Source of the DNA: Micractinium sp. NFX-FRZ
Lineage: Eukaryota > Chlorophyta > Trebouxiophyceae > Chlorellales > Chlorellaceae
DNA length: 29,476 nt
Assembly: GCA_029339195.1 (NCBI GenBank)
Contig: JAPTJF010000608.1
Span: 1 to 29,476, forward strand
Direction of reading: 5' to 3'
Below are positions 14,555-26,336 of the stretch, one piece after another. Numbering within the stretch: position 1 is the first letter of the stretch; every line of letters starts with the position of its first letter. A program made the position numbers and the translations under genes. The notes under the pieces were generated by a model. That model did not search any database and was not told where the DNA came from. It was given only the letters and a program-made list of their open reading frames with translations.

Positions 14555-17170
14555 ATGCAAGGCACGGGGGCTCGACCTGGCCCAGGCTCTGCGGTGTCAG
14601 TGGCCCGGCGCCTCCAGGCTCCTCCATGCACGCCTAGCAGCTGCAATCGGGCTCGACATGATGTCCGGGATGCTTCAGCCTCCCGGCAGTCTCCCTGGGT
14701 GGCGGCAGTGGCGGGCGCCAGCGCCGGCGGCGGCGGCAGCAGCAGCGGCAGCGGCAGGCGCAGCGTTGGTGCTGCCCCTGCCACCAGCAGATCTGTGGAT
14801 GGCGCGGTGGAGGAGATGCAGACGCGTCTGAGGGTGGCGGTTCTTGCAGAGCAGGCGGAGCAGCAGCGGCAGCAGGTGGCGGCCTACAGCCGCACGTCGG
14901 CGCAGCGGCTGGCAAGCGAGGGCCTGGCCCTGCTGGGGCTGCTGGCGGCACCGCAGGGCAGGCAAGCAGGGCGGTGGGTGCGCTGGGGTGGTGCCGGCCT
15001 GTGCAGAGCAGAGCAGATTACGGCATGCCTGCTGATCAGCCACGAGCAGTGCCTGCTTGAATGCTTGGCGACTGCTGAGCTCTCACCATTGCAAGCCTCC
15101 CCACCACCACTTTTTCTTGCTCAGCACCCCACTTCCTCGGCTCCCATGCCTCCACCTCCCCCTGCCCCACCCTGCCCCGCCTGCCCACCAGCACCCTTTT
15201 CAACCCATTCCTCCCACACCCCAATCCACCTCACCTTATGCTCCACCCTCCATGCCAGCAGGCTGTACGGCGAGTTTGTGTGGGCCTTCACCATGCCCGC
15301 CGGCGCCCCGCTGCCCTACCACCGCTTCCGCCAGGGCGCCACCGTCCTGCTGGCACCCATGGGCGGCCCGGGCAGCCCAGCAGCAGCCCAGCAGCGGCGG
15401 CAGCGGCGGGGCGGTGGCGCCGGCAGCAGCAGCGGCGGCGGCGATGGGGAGGGCGATGAGGGGGAGGCGCTGGAGGGGACGGTGCTGGAGGTGGGGCGGG
15501 AGCAGATCACGCTCAGCGTGCCCAAGGAGCTGGCAGAGGCGCTGGGGGCGGCGCTGCCAGGTGGCTGGGATGGGTGGGCTGGCGGCTGCAGCGTAAGAAG
15601 AAGGCTGCTGCTCTTGCACAGCTGCAGTACGTGCAGGCAAACCCCAGGCAACTCTGTCGCGGCTTCTTTGGGAGGGCCCGGCTACTGGTTGTCGCAGGCA
15701 TTGCCTTCAGCAGTGACATGCAGTCCAACCAGCAAGCTGCGCATGCTGCACTGAAGCCAATTTGACGCGGAACCTTCCCTGACCCAGGCTGCTGCTCCCC
15801 CGACCAGTGCAGGCACGCCGTGGCGGCTGGACCAGGGAACGAGCTGCGTGACAGCAAGGCGCCAGCTGGCGGCCATCAGCACACTGCCCCGCGTCTCCGA
15901 CCCCGCCAGCAAGGGAGAGACGGCGGTGCGGGCGCTGCTGCTGGGCGCACGCGGGGCGGAGAAGGTGGCGAGCCTGCCCACCTCCTGGGCGCAGCAGCAG
16001 GACTGGCGCGCCGCTGCGGGTGCCGAGCTGCAGAAGCTGCGGGGGCTGAATGCGTCGCAGGAGCGGGCGGTGGCCACCGCCCTCACACGCACCCTCACCC
16101 TCTGGCAGGTGGGGCCGGGGAGGGCTGCCAGTGGATTGGGGTGGGGTGGGGTGGCATAGGCGTGTGCCTGGCAGCTGATGCAGGCTAGTAGGGGCCTAAA
16201 GAGGCCCGACCCCTGGCCGGGGGGTGCCTGCCCATCTCCTCTTGCCTACTGTGAAGCCAGTGTCTCGCCCAGCCACATGCACTCCCCTGCATCCTCTCGA
16301 CCGGCCGCCACGACACCCTAGTGGCCGTCTCCTGCTGGCAACCCCGCTCCACATTATCAGCAATCACGCAATCTAACATTGGGCAACACAAGCACTGTAC
16401 TGACATGACACGGTGATGAGATTGGCACCGCCAATGGCTGCGGCAGTGACGCCTGCTGCTGTGGCTATAGCGGGCGCTGGCTCTGGGAAATGCCCCAAAA
16501 CTGCGTTCACAACCACCTGCACTGCCCCTCACCCTGCCGCTCCCAACAAACCCTGCCCCCACTCACGTCTCAGGGCCCGCCCGGCACCGGCAAGACGCGC
16601 ACCCTGCTGGCGCTGATGGAGGTGCTGGTGCGCACAGCCGCCTCCTCGCCGCAGCACCGCCTGCGCCAGGGCCCCCTGCTCGCTGTGGCCGACACCAACG
16701 CGGCCGCCGACAACCTGCTTGAAGGGCTGCTGGCGCGGGGCATCGACGCGGTGAGTGGTGGACAAGTGGGTGGTTGTTGAGCGGTTGCTGCTAGGGGCAG
16801 TGCAGGTGGTACGACCTCGCCTCTCCTTCTTCATGTGCCGACCTACCCGCTCACATCCCACCCTTCGTTCACCCCTCACCCATTCCCGTACCCCCCGCCC
16901 CGCCCTGCCCACCCCGCAGGTGCGCGTGGGCCAGCCCGCCAAGGTGCGCCCCGAGCTGCGGCACGCCTGCGTGGACGCCCGGGCAGAGCGCTCCCCCCAG
17001 GGCCAGCGCGCTGCCAAGCTGCGTGGGGATGCCGACCGCCTGCTGCAGCATATAAGGCAGGCGCAGCAGCAGCTGGCGAGCATCCAGCGGTGGCAGGCGC
17101 AGCAGGCGGAGCGGCAGCAGCAGCATAACGTGCAGCAGGGGCAGGGGCGGGCACAAGCGCCGCTGCCGGC

Positions 17171-17205
<35 letters not shown>

Positions 17206-20204
17206 CACAGCCGCAGGGGGTGCTGCCGATGGGGCAGCGGTTGCAGGAGGAGCGGCAGCAGCAGATGCGGACGCTGGAGCAGCGGAAGCAGCAGCTGGCA
17301 GCGCAGGCACAGGAGCAGGCGGCGTTGCAGGCGCGGCATGAGGCGGCACGGCAGCAGGGCGCGGCTCTGGAGGCGCAGGTGAAGCAGATGCAGCGGCAGG
17401 TGGACGACATCTGGAGGACGGCGGATGAGCTGGTGGCGGGGGAGGCGCGGGTGCTGCTGCAGTATGCGCCGGTGAGGTGGCTTCCACCAAACAACACCGC
17501 TGGTGGGAATTGACTCCTGAGGCCGGGATGGGGGGTGACGATGAGCGGCTGACTGGGGAAGGCGGGAGGGTGGCCTGGAAAGAGGGAGGGGACCCCAGTG
17601 GAGGCGGCTGGGCAGAGGGTATTGGCACAGGGGGGTTCTGGCCTCCAATTGGTGTGCCTGGCAAGCTAGCTGATCCCAGCGACAGCTCCTGTGCCCCGCA
17701 CATCTGATTCCCTCCTCTTGTCCCCCGCCTGCCGCCTGTACTCCCACCCTGGCCCCTCTGTCCCTCCAGTCCTGTGCCTCTCCCCATCTTGGGCCCCTCC
17801 TTCCCCATGGGCAGGTCCACAGCCCACTCAAGTCACATACCCGGCACTGGCCGCCCCTCCACCCCTTCCCCTCCCTATCCCCACCTGATCCTGGCCACCC
17901 TCCGCATCCCTCGCTGTCCTATACCCACAGTCCACTAATCATTCCCCCCCTCCACTCCTGGCGTGCTTGGCTCCTCTCCTCTTCGCAGGTGGTTGTGGCC
18001 ACGTGCAACGGCGCGGGGGAGGGGCGGCTGGAGGGGCGCCAGTTCCGCGTGGTGGTGCTGGACGAGGCCAGCCAGGCCACAGAGGCCAGCAGCCTGGTGC
18101 CCCTGGTCAAGGGGGCCCAGTGCGTGGTGATGGCGGGGGACCAGCGGCAGCTGCCGCCCACCGTGCTATCGCGCAAGGCGCTGGAGTGAGCGGGGAGGGG
18201 CGTTCAAGGGGCTGGGGGGGGCACTAGCACAAGGGGGCATCTTTGTTTCTTGAGTCAGGGCAAGCGGGACGTGCATTTGGAAGTGCTGGCAGTGGGGCAG
18301 AAGGTGCGTTTTGTAGCGTGTTGCAAGCAGTTCGTTTTTAATCAAGAATATTACAACTGTACTTGCTCCGCCTGTCTGCAGCACCAGGAGCACCGCTGCT
18401 GCCTCGTCCTTCCGCACCTTGCCCCTCAACCCTGCCTTGCTGCCATGCCCAACCCTCCCCACCGCTCCCCTCCCCCTCCCCTCCCCACTGCAGCCTGGGG
18501 CTGGACGTCCCCCTGTTCACCCGCTTGCTGGGCATGGGGGTGTCCTTCAAACTTCTGGACCGCCAGTACCGCATGCACCCAGCCATTGCGGAGTTCCCGT
18601 CAGCCCAGTTCTACGGCGGGCAGGTGCTGTCGGGAGTGACGGCGGCGGAGCGCCCGCCCGTGCAGGTGGGGCGGGGAGCGGGGGCGGGGCGGGGTGGGTG
18701 GGGTGGCCTGGGACGGGCAACAGGCTGCACGGGTGACTGGCAGGTAACCTACCTGGGCCCCCATAGACCGCCTGGTTTTTGTTATGATCTGGCAACTCCT
18801 CATCTGCTTGCTTGCTTTCCAGTGCAACGCAGCGCACTCGTCGCGCCTGCCTGTCTGGCCCACCCGGCCACACCTGCCTGCCCATCCACTGTACCCTCGC
18901 TCCCCTCCCCTTGTGACTGCAGGGTGTGCCCTGGACCAACCCCTCCTGCCCCGTCCTCTTCGTGAACGTCGACGGAGCCGAGCAGCGTGCAGCAGGCGGC
19001 AAGGACGGCAGCAGGCAGCGGCGCAGCGGGGGTGCCGGCGGCGGCAGCGGCAGCGACAGCGACCTGGATGGCGGCGGCGGCGGTGTTGGCAGCGGCGGCG
19101 GGGCTGCTGGCGCTGCTTCCTACAGCAACCGGGCGGAGGCTGAGGTGGTGATGAGGGTGGTGCAGCGGGTGCTGGAGCAGGACGGCAGCCTGGAGTCGAT
19201 GGCGCTGCTGTCGCCCTACAGGTGGGGTGGTGGCGGGGGGGTGGGGTGCGGGGGCTCGAGGCGGAAGGCCAGGAGTGATGGGGGGAAGCATGCTTATGCT
19301 GCAAGGCGGGGGAGGTCCAGCGGGGTTACACCATGCAAACCTTCCACCCCTCTTCGACAGTTGTGTGCACCATGCACATGCCACCCACGCACATCTGCCA
19401 CCCCCTGCCGGCGCACCCTTCCACTGCGCCCTCCACATCGCCCCACCCCCTCCTGCCCCCGCCCTGCTCCCGCAGCGGCCAGGTGCGCCTGCTGAGCGAG
19501 CTGCTGCGCAGCGCCCCGCTGCCCGAAGGTGCCACCCAGCGCTGCCCGATCACTGTCTCCACGGTGGATGGCTACCAGGGGCGCGAGGCCGACTGCGTCG
19601 TGTTCTCCGCGGTGCGGTGCAACCCGCGGGGCCGCGTGGGCTTCCTGGCCGACGAGCGCCGCCTGAATGTGGCCATCACGCGGCCGCGCAGGTGGGGCAG
19701 CCGCCCGCTTGTCGCTGCCACCTTGCCGCACCAGTGATGTGCAGGAGGGCGTGCAGGACAGGGTCACTCTGCTGGCAGGGCATTTAGCGTAGCCCTACAC
19801 TGCACAGTGTAGCCCTGCACTCGGCGCAGCCCTACACATCACGCCGCCTCGCCATGCCACGCCCCACCCCACCCTATCTGTGCAGGGGCCTCATCGTGGT
19901 GGGCAACCAGGCCACGCTGGCTTCCGACCCTAACTGGGCCGCCTGGATGGGCTGGGTGGCGGCGCAGCGCAAGCAGCGCTCGGCAGCGGCGGCGGCGGAA
20001 CCAGTGGCGGCAGCAGAGGAGCAGGCAGCAGTGGCAGAGGCGAGCAGTGAGCAGCAGGCGGCGGGTGAGGAGGCGCAGGCCACGACAGCCGAGGCAGGCA
20101 GCGAGCAGCACGTGCCTGTGGCAGCGCCAGGGGCGGCGGCGGCAGTGGCCGTCAGCGAGGAGCAGCAGCCAGTGGGCGCTGTGGGCTCTTCCCTCACAGA
20201 CTAG
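14555..20204 (+). CDS. UPF1/IGHMBP2-like superfamily 1 helicase, probably plastid-targeted
   Basis: ATP-driven 5'-3' RNA/DNA helicase of the SMUBP-2 branch; plants have a similar protein of unknown exact role. Exons: 14555-14973, 15262-15560, 15813-16108, 16574-16750, 16920-17471, 17989-18185, 18494-18665, 18923-19221, 19476-19691, 19886-20204; 981 residues. Residues 1-60 are Arg/Ser/Ala-rich and transit-peptide-like. A helical segment and a beta-barrel entry (LYGEFVWAF, about 141) precede the motor. Motor motifs: I GPPGTGKT (339-346), II DEAS (606-609), III GDQRQLPP (631-638), IV LDRQYRMHP (668-676), V TVDGYQGREAD (833-843), VI NVAITRPRR (868-876). Between I and II lies a Gln-rich coiled-coil stalk with an 11-Gln run. 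The C-terminal 80 residues are Ala/Glu/Gln-rich. Exon 1 may instead end at 14961 (GC donor), removing four residues. The start codon is uncertain (alternatives 14387 and 14815). Confidence 0.88.
17172..17204 (+). repeat. (CAG)11 run coding for poly-Gln in the helicase stalk
   Basis: Eleven uninterrupted CAG codons lie in exon 5 of the helicase gene, within the Gln/Arg-rich coiled-coil stalk that rises from the first RecA domain. Neighbouring sequence is also Gln-rich, so the stalk has probably grown by triplet expansion. Confidence 0.95.
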
Positions 20205-20534
20205 GCGGTGGCTAACAACCACGCAACGCGGCGTGCTTGTGCTGTCATTGCCTGTCCCTTTTGGTATGTGAAATCTCAGAATTGTTCAATTTTAAGTGTT
20301 CATTTCATTGCACCACGAGGCGTATGTTTAATGGCGCAAGTCTGGCAGGGCACTGCAGGAGTGTCCAACAGCGCGAGTTGTGGATCTTTGCCTTTGTGAA
20401 CTAGGGTCACGTGAAGCCTGCTCGCCGTTGTCAGTGCAAATGCTGGTCTGCTCTGCTTTGCTGGCCGCTGCCGCTGCTCCTGGCTGTCGCTGCTGTGCTG
20501 CATGTCTGCACTCTCCTCCACCCCCCCTGCCCCC
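20205..20534. other. Convergent 3' intergenic region, helicase and PHD genes
   Basis: The helicase (plus) and PHD protein (minus) genes end 330 bases apart and face each other, so this interval holds both 3' untranslated regions. I found no TGTAA on either strand within it. It is more AT-rich than its surroundings around 20260-20340, as 3' ends often are. No gene is seen. Confidence 0.5.
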
Positions 20535-23500
20535 TCATGTCCGCCCCCTCAGGAAGTCGAGCAGCTCCGCGGGGGCGCCGCTCAGTATGGTGCTCTTGGT
20601 CTCCGCCTGCCGCAGCGTCTCTGCAGGGGAGGGCGAAGGTGGCAGGCAGCAGGCAGCGCAGCGCAGAGTGTTGGTGGTCAAGCAGAGGTTGGGACGCTGC
20701 ATGGGCGACAGGGCCGCGTGCACCACCTGCTCCCTGAGCCGCGGGGGAACAAACTCGGCCTGCTTCTTGAAACACACGGGAGCCCACTCGACATTCTGCA
20801 GGCGCACCACCCTCCAACTCGGCCTCACTGCTGCGCAGCCGTTGGCCCTCATCCCTCACCTCGCCTCAACCCCTCACCCATACTCCCCGGCCCCCACCTG
20901 AGCACCCCCGCCCCACCGCAGCCCCCAGCACCCACCCACCCCGCCCCACCCCGCCTCACCCTGGACCACGCTGCACAGGAAGACGACGCGGCAGCACGCT
21001 GACCTGGCTTTTGCTGTCTTCACGGCATGCTTGACAGCACAGGCGGGGTCGCGAGGGTTGCTGCTGCCGCTCCCCTCATCCCAGGCCAGCGGCCGGGCCA
21101 CGCTGCTGCCCTGCCAGAGCCGCCAGTTTTCGGCTGCTGGTGCCTGCCCCGCCTCCGCCGCCGCCTGCAGGGTCGCGAGGTCGGGGGGTGCGCTTGAAAT
21201 CGCCCACACCCAGTGCTGCTCCTCGGCTGCCGCTCGCAACCGCTCCATATGCGACAGCGCCTGCACATGGCGTGATGTGGCAGGGGTAGGCGAGTGGTTG
21301 GCTGAGTACATTTGCGGGTGCCCTGGCAAAAAGAGCCTCCCCTGCATAGGAGACAACCAACTGGGGCAGCAGGCAGGTGGGCAGGCAGGCAGGCAGGCGC
21401 CCCAGACCCTGCCGCCCCAGCCTCCAGCCCGGCACCGGGCCGCACCTGTTCCAGCTGAGCGGGGGGCATGGCCAGCAGCGTGGGCGCATCCAGCACCACC
21501 ATGAGGCCCCCCGGGAACATGCGGTAGTACCGCGCCCATTCAGCATCCGTCAGCTGCCGCTGGAGACTGCATGGGAGGGGAGGGGTTGGAGCAGCAGGCA
21601 TTGAGATGATGAGGGTCGGGGCCGCAGAGAGGACAGCGCGGCTGGCAGGCGCACAGGGCACGACTTGTGCTGCCCAGTCCACATCCCTCGCCTCACGCCG
21701 TGCTGCACACGCCTGCCGCGGTGCAACCGGTGACCACCCCATCCCTGGCCATGCCCCCCATGCGCACGTGCAGCTCTGTGCATACCATCCCCTCCCCCAC
21801 CTCCACACTACCTGACCAGGGAGCATCCATCCATAAAGCACGTGTGCCCACCTGTGCCTCATTCGTCCCCTCGCCTCCCGCTCCCTGCCCCTCCTCCTTC
21901 ATCGCCCTGCGACCCACCTGTGCCCCTCCAACCAGCACTCACACGACCGTCTCCCCTCCTAACTTGAAACCCCTCCCCAACCCAACCCCGACAGCGCGGC
22001 GAGGCCGCCATGCCTCCCCGCCCCCCGCCCTCTGGCCCCGGCCAACCGTGCCTTCCCCTTGCCCGCCCCTCGCACACACTCACTCGATCATTTGCAGCAG
22101 CGGCAACAGGCTGCCGTCGTTGTACACCCGCACAGAGGAGTAGGCCAGCATGTGGGCCAGCCCCATGGGGAAGACGTCGGCAAACGCGTCCAGCCCCTTG
22201 GCCACGGGAGCGGGGTGCAGCATCAGGATGTCGGCCACCACCGCCTGCAGTTGATGGTGTAGCAACGGCGGGGGCCAGGGTGGCATGGGGTGTGGAACAG
22301 GGTGGGTGCAGGCAGGCCGTGGGACAGCACCCGGGGGCGGGTCAGCGGGCAGCATCTGCAGAGGTGCGAGGAAGCAGGTGCAAGGGGGGAAGGAAGCAAG
22401 TGTATCAGCTGGTAACCTTGGTTCCAGCTAGAACTCGGTGCTTCCATGCCTGGGCAGCCAGGGATGGCACCAGGTCGGGGGACAGGCTGAAGGAGGTGGG
22501 CAAAGCGAGGCCGGGGTGTAACGCGCCAGGGGGCTTCGCCAGGAGGAGGCTGGCTGGGCAGAGGCGGCTTGCAGTTTGGGGCAGGGGTGATGGTGGCAGT
22601 GGTCTCGTTGTTCCAGCAGCCCATGTCGCGACCACGGTGGGCAGAATGGCAGGCCAGCAGGCTGGCATGGGGGAGGCAGGCCAGAAGCCAGGCAGGGGGA
22701 GGCAGGCAAGCAGGCTGGCAGGGACAAGGCAGGCAAGCAGGAGGTGATCCAGGCAGAAGGGCAAGGGGGCAGGCACCCGGCAGGTGCCGGCACGGTTGGT
22801 AGGTGGGCAGGCACAGGGGCAGGCGGGGGCCAGGCAGTGCAGGCAAGCAAGGGGGCAGGCAGCCTCCCCACAAAACCTACCTGGTTGGTGCGAGTCAGCG
22901 CCCCCAGCTCGTGCAGGCCATGCAGCACACGCTCCGTCAGCTGCACAGCAGGCACAGTGCATCGTGAGGGCCAGCAGCAAGGCAGAGCACTGAGGCGGGA
23001 GGGCGCAGCTGCAGCATGATGGGCGGCAAGGGGCACCCTGCTAGCAGGTGCTGGCTGCCACTGAATGCGCACTCCCTGGGAGGGGGGCCAGGCGGGAGGC
23101 CGGGAGAGGCTAAGCAGTCGTGCCTCGGTGCTCTGCCGGGGCACCTTACTTGTGGCCTGCCCGCCTGGTAGCATCCACCCCACTCCCGGTGCCTGCGTCA
23201 TCTGCAGACAACTTGGATGCCAGGCCACACAACCTCGCCACACACGTGTCCGTCCTCCTGCTGCCACACCAGGTGCTGCCCCACCCACCTCGTGGCGCCT
23301 ATTAAACCCTGCCAGGGCCACCCGCAGGCCCTCCAGCGGCTTGGGCGGCGGTGCGGCAGCGCCAGGCCCCGCGGGGCTGGCCCCAAACGCCCGAATGCGC
23401 GGCAGGCGGGCAGGGCGGGAGGTGTGCAGTGCGCGGCGACGCGGTGTGGCGTAGTGGCTCCCCAGCTCCAGCTCTAGCTCCTCGCTGGCTGCACCCGCTG

Positions 23501-26336
23501 CTGACGTGGCGCCCGTGCCTGCTGCATCTGCCCAGCCCACCCCTGCTACCGTGGGGGCGCACGCGCGGCTGCACTCGCCGACACCGCTGCCGCCGGCGCT
23601 GCAGCTGCCATCGCCCGCCGCGACAGCTGGCGTTGCGGAGCGAGCCGCCGGCCGCACCAGGATGCCGCGTGCAGGGGCACGCCCCTTGGGGGGTGCACGG
23701 GCCAGCAGGCGCATTGGCACCGCCAGCAGGCCTAGCAGGGTGCGGCTGTTGGGGTCCAACAGGTTTGGCACCAGAGCCAGGAACAGGCCCTCGGTGCTGC
23801 CCTCCCAGCCGCCCAGCGCGCCGCCGGCGCCGCGTGCCGCCGCCACCGCTGCAGGTGGGATTGTCACCCCAACTGCCAATGGCACGCCGGATGCTTGCCC
23901 ACGAAGCAGGTGCCACAGTGCCTGCCACTGGTGCGTATGTGTTGTCTGGTGCGCGGCGTCGCACTGCCCGGGGGCCAGCAGCAAGCAGGCCTGCTGGAAG
24001 GCGCGGTCCTGGGGAATGCCTGGGATACGGGGTCAAGGGGGAGGGGAAGGGTTGAGGAGGACGGGACTCGGAAGAGAGGGGGAGGAGCCGCCGGATGCAG
24101 GGCGTGTGGGGCCAGGGGGGAGCAAGAGCTGTGCAAGCAGGCCCGGACGCCGCTTGCCTGCATGGCTGCCTGGCAGGGCAGGGGTAGGCAACCGCCAGCC
24201 CTCCCAAGCTTGTCAAACACCCACAACCAGCCAAGCAGCTACAGCCAGGAACCTCCCCACTTGGTTGCTCACCCTCCCAGCTCATCCACTAGGTGCTGCT
24301 GCCTCTCAAGGCACCAGACTAACCAGCCAACCAAGCCAGCAATGTCGTTACGCAGCTGAACGCACCCAGCTCACCCGTGGGCAGCATGCAGGCGGCGGCC
24401 GCCCTCCACAAACTTGCGCTGCTGCCTCATACATCAGTGGCACCCACCTGCCGACACTCATCTGATCTACGATCCAGCGCCTGCATGGTCGGCCTGCTGC
24501 CCCTGTCCCACCCCTGACCCACAAATGTTACCTCACACAGCCAGCCAAGTAACCACTTCGGCCACCGGCTCACCCAGCTCATCCATGGGCAGCAGGTGGG
24601 GGGCGGGCTGCTGCCCCGCCAGCGCCGCATGCGCCAGCGGCACCAGCCAATGCACCGCCTCCACGCTGTGAGGCTTGCCGGGCAGGGCGTAGCCATCCAT
24701 GCGTGCAGCCCAGGTGCAGCCCTCCGCCTGCAGGGGGGAGTGGGAGGCGCATGCTGGTGCGTGGGAACGGTGTATGCATAGCAGCAGGTGTGCATGTACG
24801 GCAGCGGCGCGTGCATGGGAGCGGCGCGTGCATGGGAGCAAACGAGGCTGCCCCGCCGGGGCCACACGTTGCTGCAAGCTTCCAGCACTTGTGAGCTGGC
24901 AAGTCTGAGAGGGTGCAACTCCAGCACACCCTGGTGCCTGCCCTGGAGCGTGACCCCAACCCCACCCTCGCACCCGTCCACCCCGCCCACCCACACGTCC
25001 GTGTCCACCCGCCCACCTGGTGCGCCGCCGGCATGTGCAGCCAGCCCTGCCAGCGCATCCCCTCCTGCCGGCAGGCCGCCAGCGAGTGCCGCCGCCGCTC
25101 CTCCCGCAGCCGCTCCTCCTGCTCGCCCAGGCTGCGCTGCATGCTGCGGCCGGTGCCGTCCAGCACATTCCGCATGCGGCGCTGCGCCTCCCGGCTCGCC
25201 TCGTCCTCTCGATTCATCGTCTCAAACAGGAAGGCGAGCGTGTCCTTGCTGGCCACCCCCGAGGCAGGCGTGGCCCCTGCAAACGCTCGCTGCTGCTGCT
25301 GGGGTGTCGCCGCTCCGCGCCGAGCTGGCGTCCTGGCGCCCGCCCTCCCCATGGCCGCAACCTCTAATGCTAGCACGCTGGGCTTCTGCGGCACAACGGC
25401 AGCGGCGGATGACGGTGTAGGCTTGCCCACCGGCTGCGCGGCTGACTGTTGCTGCAAAGGTGTGGCTGCTGCTGCTGCGTGCTGCTGCTGCTGTGCTGCT
25501 TGCCCAATCTGCTGCCCAGCCTGCGCCGCTGGTACATTCTGCTCCTGCTGCTGCTGCTGGTTCTCTTGCTGCGTATCGAGTGCCCTCTGCTGCTGCTGGT
25601 GCTGCTGGTACACTTGCTGTTGCTGCAACGGCTGCGCTTCACCCTCCTTGTGCTGCGGCTGTGGCTGTATGGCTGCCGCTGCTGTGCGCTGCTCCTCCCG
25701 CGCCTGCTGTTGCGCCCGCTTCCGTGCCGCCGCCTCCTCCTGCCGTCGACGCTTGCGCGCCAGACGTTCCGCCTGCCGCTCCGCTTGCTGCACCGCCCGC
25801 CGTGCCGCCGCCTGCTGGACGACCGCCGCCCGTGCCTTGCTGCACTCTGAGCAGTACCACGCGTCTGCGGGTGCCTCGGTGCACAGCGGGATGCAGCAGT
25901 ACAGGTGGATGCCCCCTAGGCACCCCAGGTCGGTGTTCTCGCAGATCACCAGGCTCAGTGCGCCGCCCGCATCACCGCACACCTTCGTTCAACGCAGGGA
26001 GTATGGGAGCAGGGGCAGGGGGGGATGGTGTAGGCAGAGGTACAAGGTTCGGTGCATAGCCGCGAGCAGCGCTCGGGCAAGCGTGCTGCGGCACGCCAGC
26101 GGGCAACATTCCCCAGCGGCAGGCGGGCAGCAGTCCAGGGAGCAGTCAATATGCAATGAAACCGAGTGCAGCAAGTTGGTGGGGCTTGGAAACAGGGTAC
26201 AAGGGAGCGGACGGGCAGGCACAGAGCAGCAGTGTGAGCAGGCGGCGGCCCAGGCAGCGGCAGTGGGCCCCCCGCGCAAGTTAAGCTGCGCTGCCCTGCA
26301 GTGTACCTCGCAGACGGAGTCACTGGCTTCGCTCAT
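20535..26336 (-). CDS. PHD-finger protein of unknown function
   Basis: Exons: 26336-26307, 25982-25017, 24727-24574, 24019-23289, 22940-22881, 22244-22084, 21566-21446, 21260-20960, 20827-20535; 938 residues in one frame. Residues 9-57 form a C4HC3 PHD finger (C9, C12, C24, C31, H36, C39, C54, C57, with W52 two residues before C54), split by intron 1; such fingers usually read histone H3 tails, so a nuclear chromatin role is inferred. Residues 60-125 are a basic Arg/Gln/Ala helix, probably coiled coil. Residues 125-250 are Gln-rich. Residues 270-320 are another charged helix. From about residue 330 the protein looks globular (WxVP-type hydrophobic segments) but I do not recognise it. Residues 610-700, starting LEGLRVALAGF, resemble a BRCT fold weakly. 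The last exon may hide a small unspliced intron (see findings). Divergent from the mTERF-like gene. Confidence 0.7.
22640..22870. repeat. Degenerate CAGG/GGCAGGCA low-complexity tract in an intron
   Basis: This tract consists of irregular repetitions of GGCAGG, GCAGGC and AGGCAAGCAGG on the plus strand, inside the PHD gene intron 22245-22880. On the transcribed strand it reads as a CCTGCC-rich pyrimidine-biased stretch upstream of the acceptor. A similar tract occupies the AFG2 intron at about 5200-5390. Confidence 0.8.
24804..24837. repeat. 17-bp perfect tandem duplication in an intron
   Basis: GCGGCGCGTGCATGGGA occurs twice head to tail (24804-24820 and 24821-24837) inside the PHD gene intron 24728-25016. 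A looser copy precedes it near 24790. It carries no evident function. Confidence 0.9.

Noticed and set aside
22640..22870. Transposon or satellite in the CAGG-rich intron
   Set aside because: No terminal repeats, target-site duplication or coding sequence; only low-complexity composition, also seen in another intron.
24330..24420. Extra coding exon reading QRKFVEGGRRLHAAHG between PHD gene exons 3 and 4
   Set aside because: It looks protein-like, but its entry and exit phases do not keep the frame with the flanking exons. It is reported instead as part of the diverged duplication.
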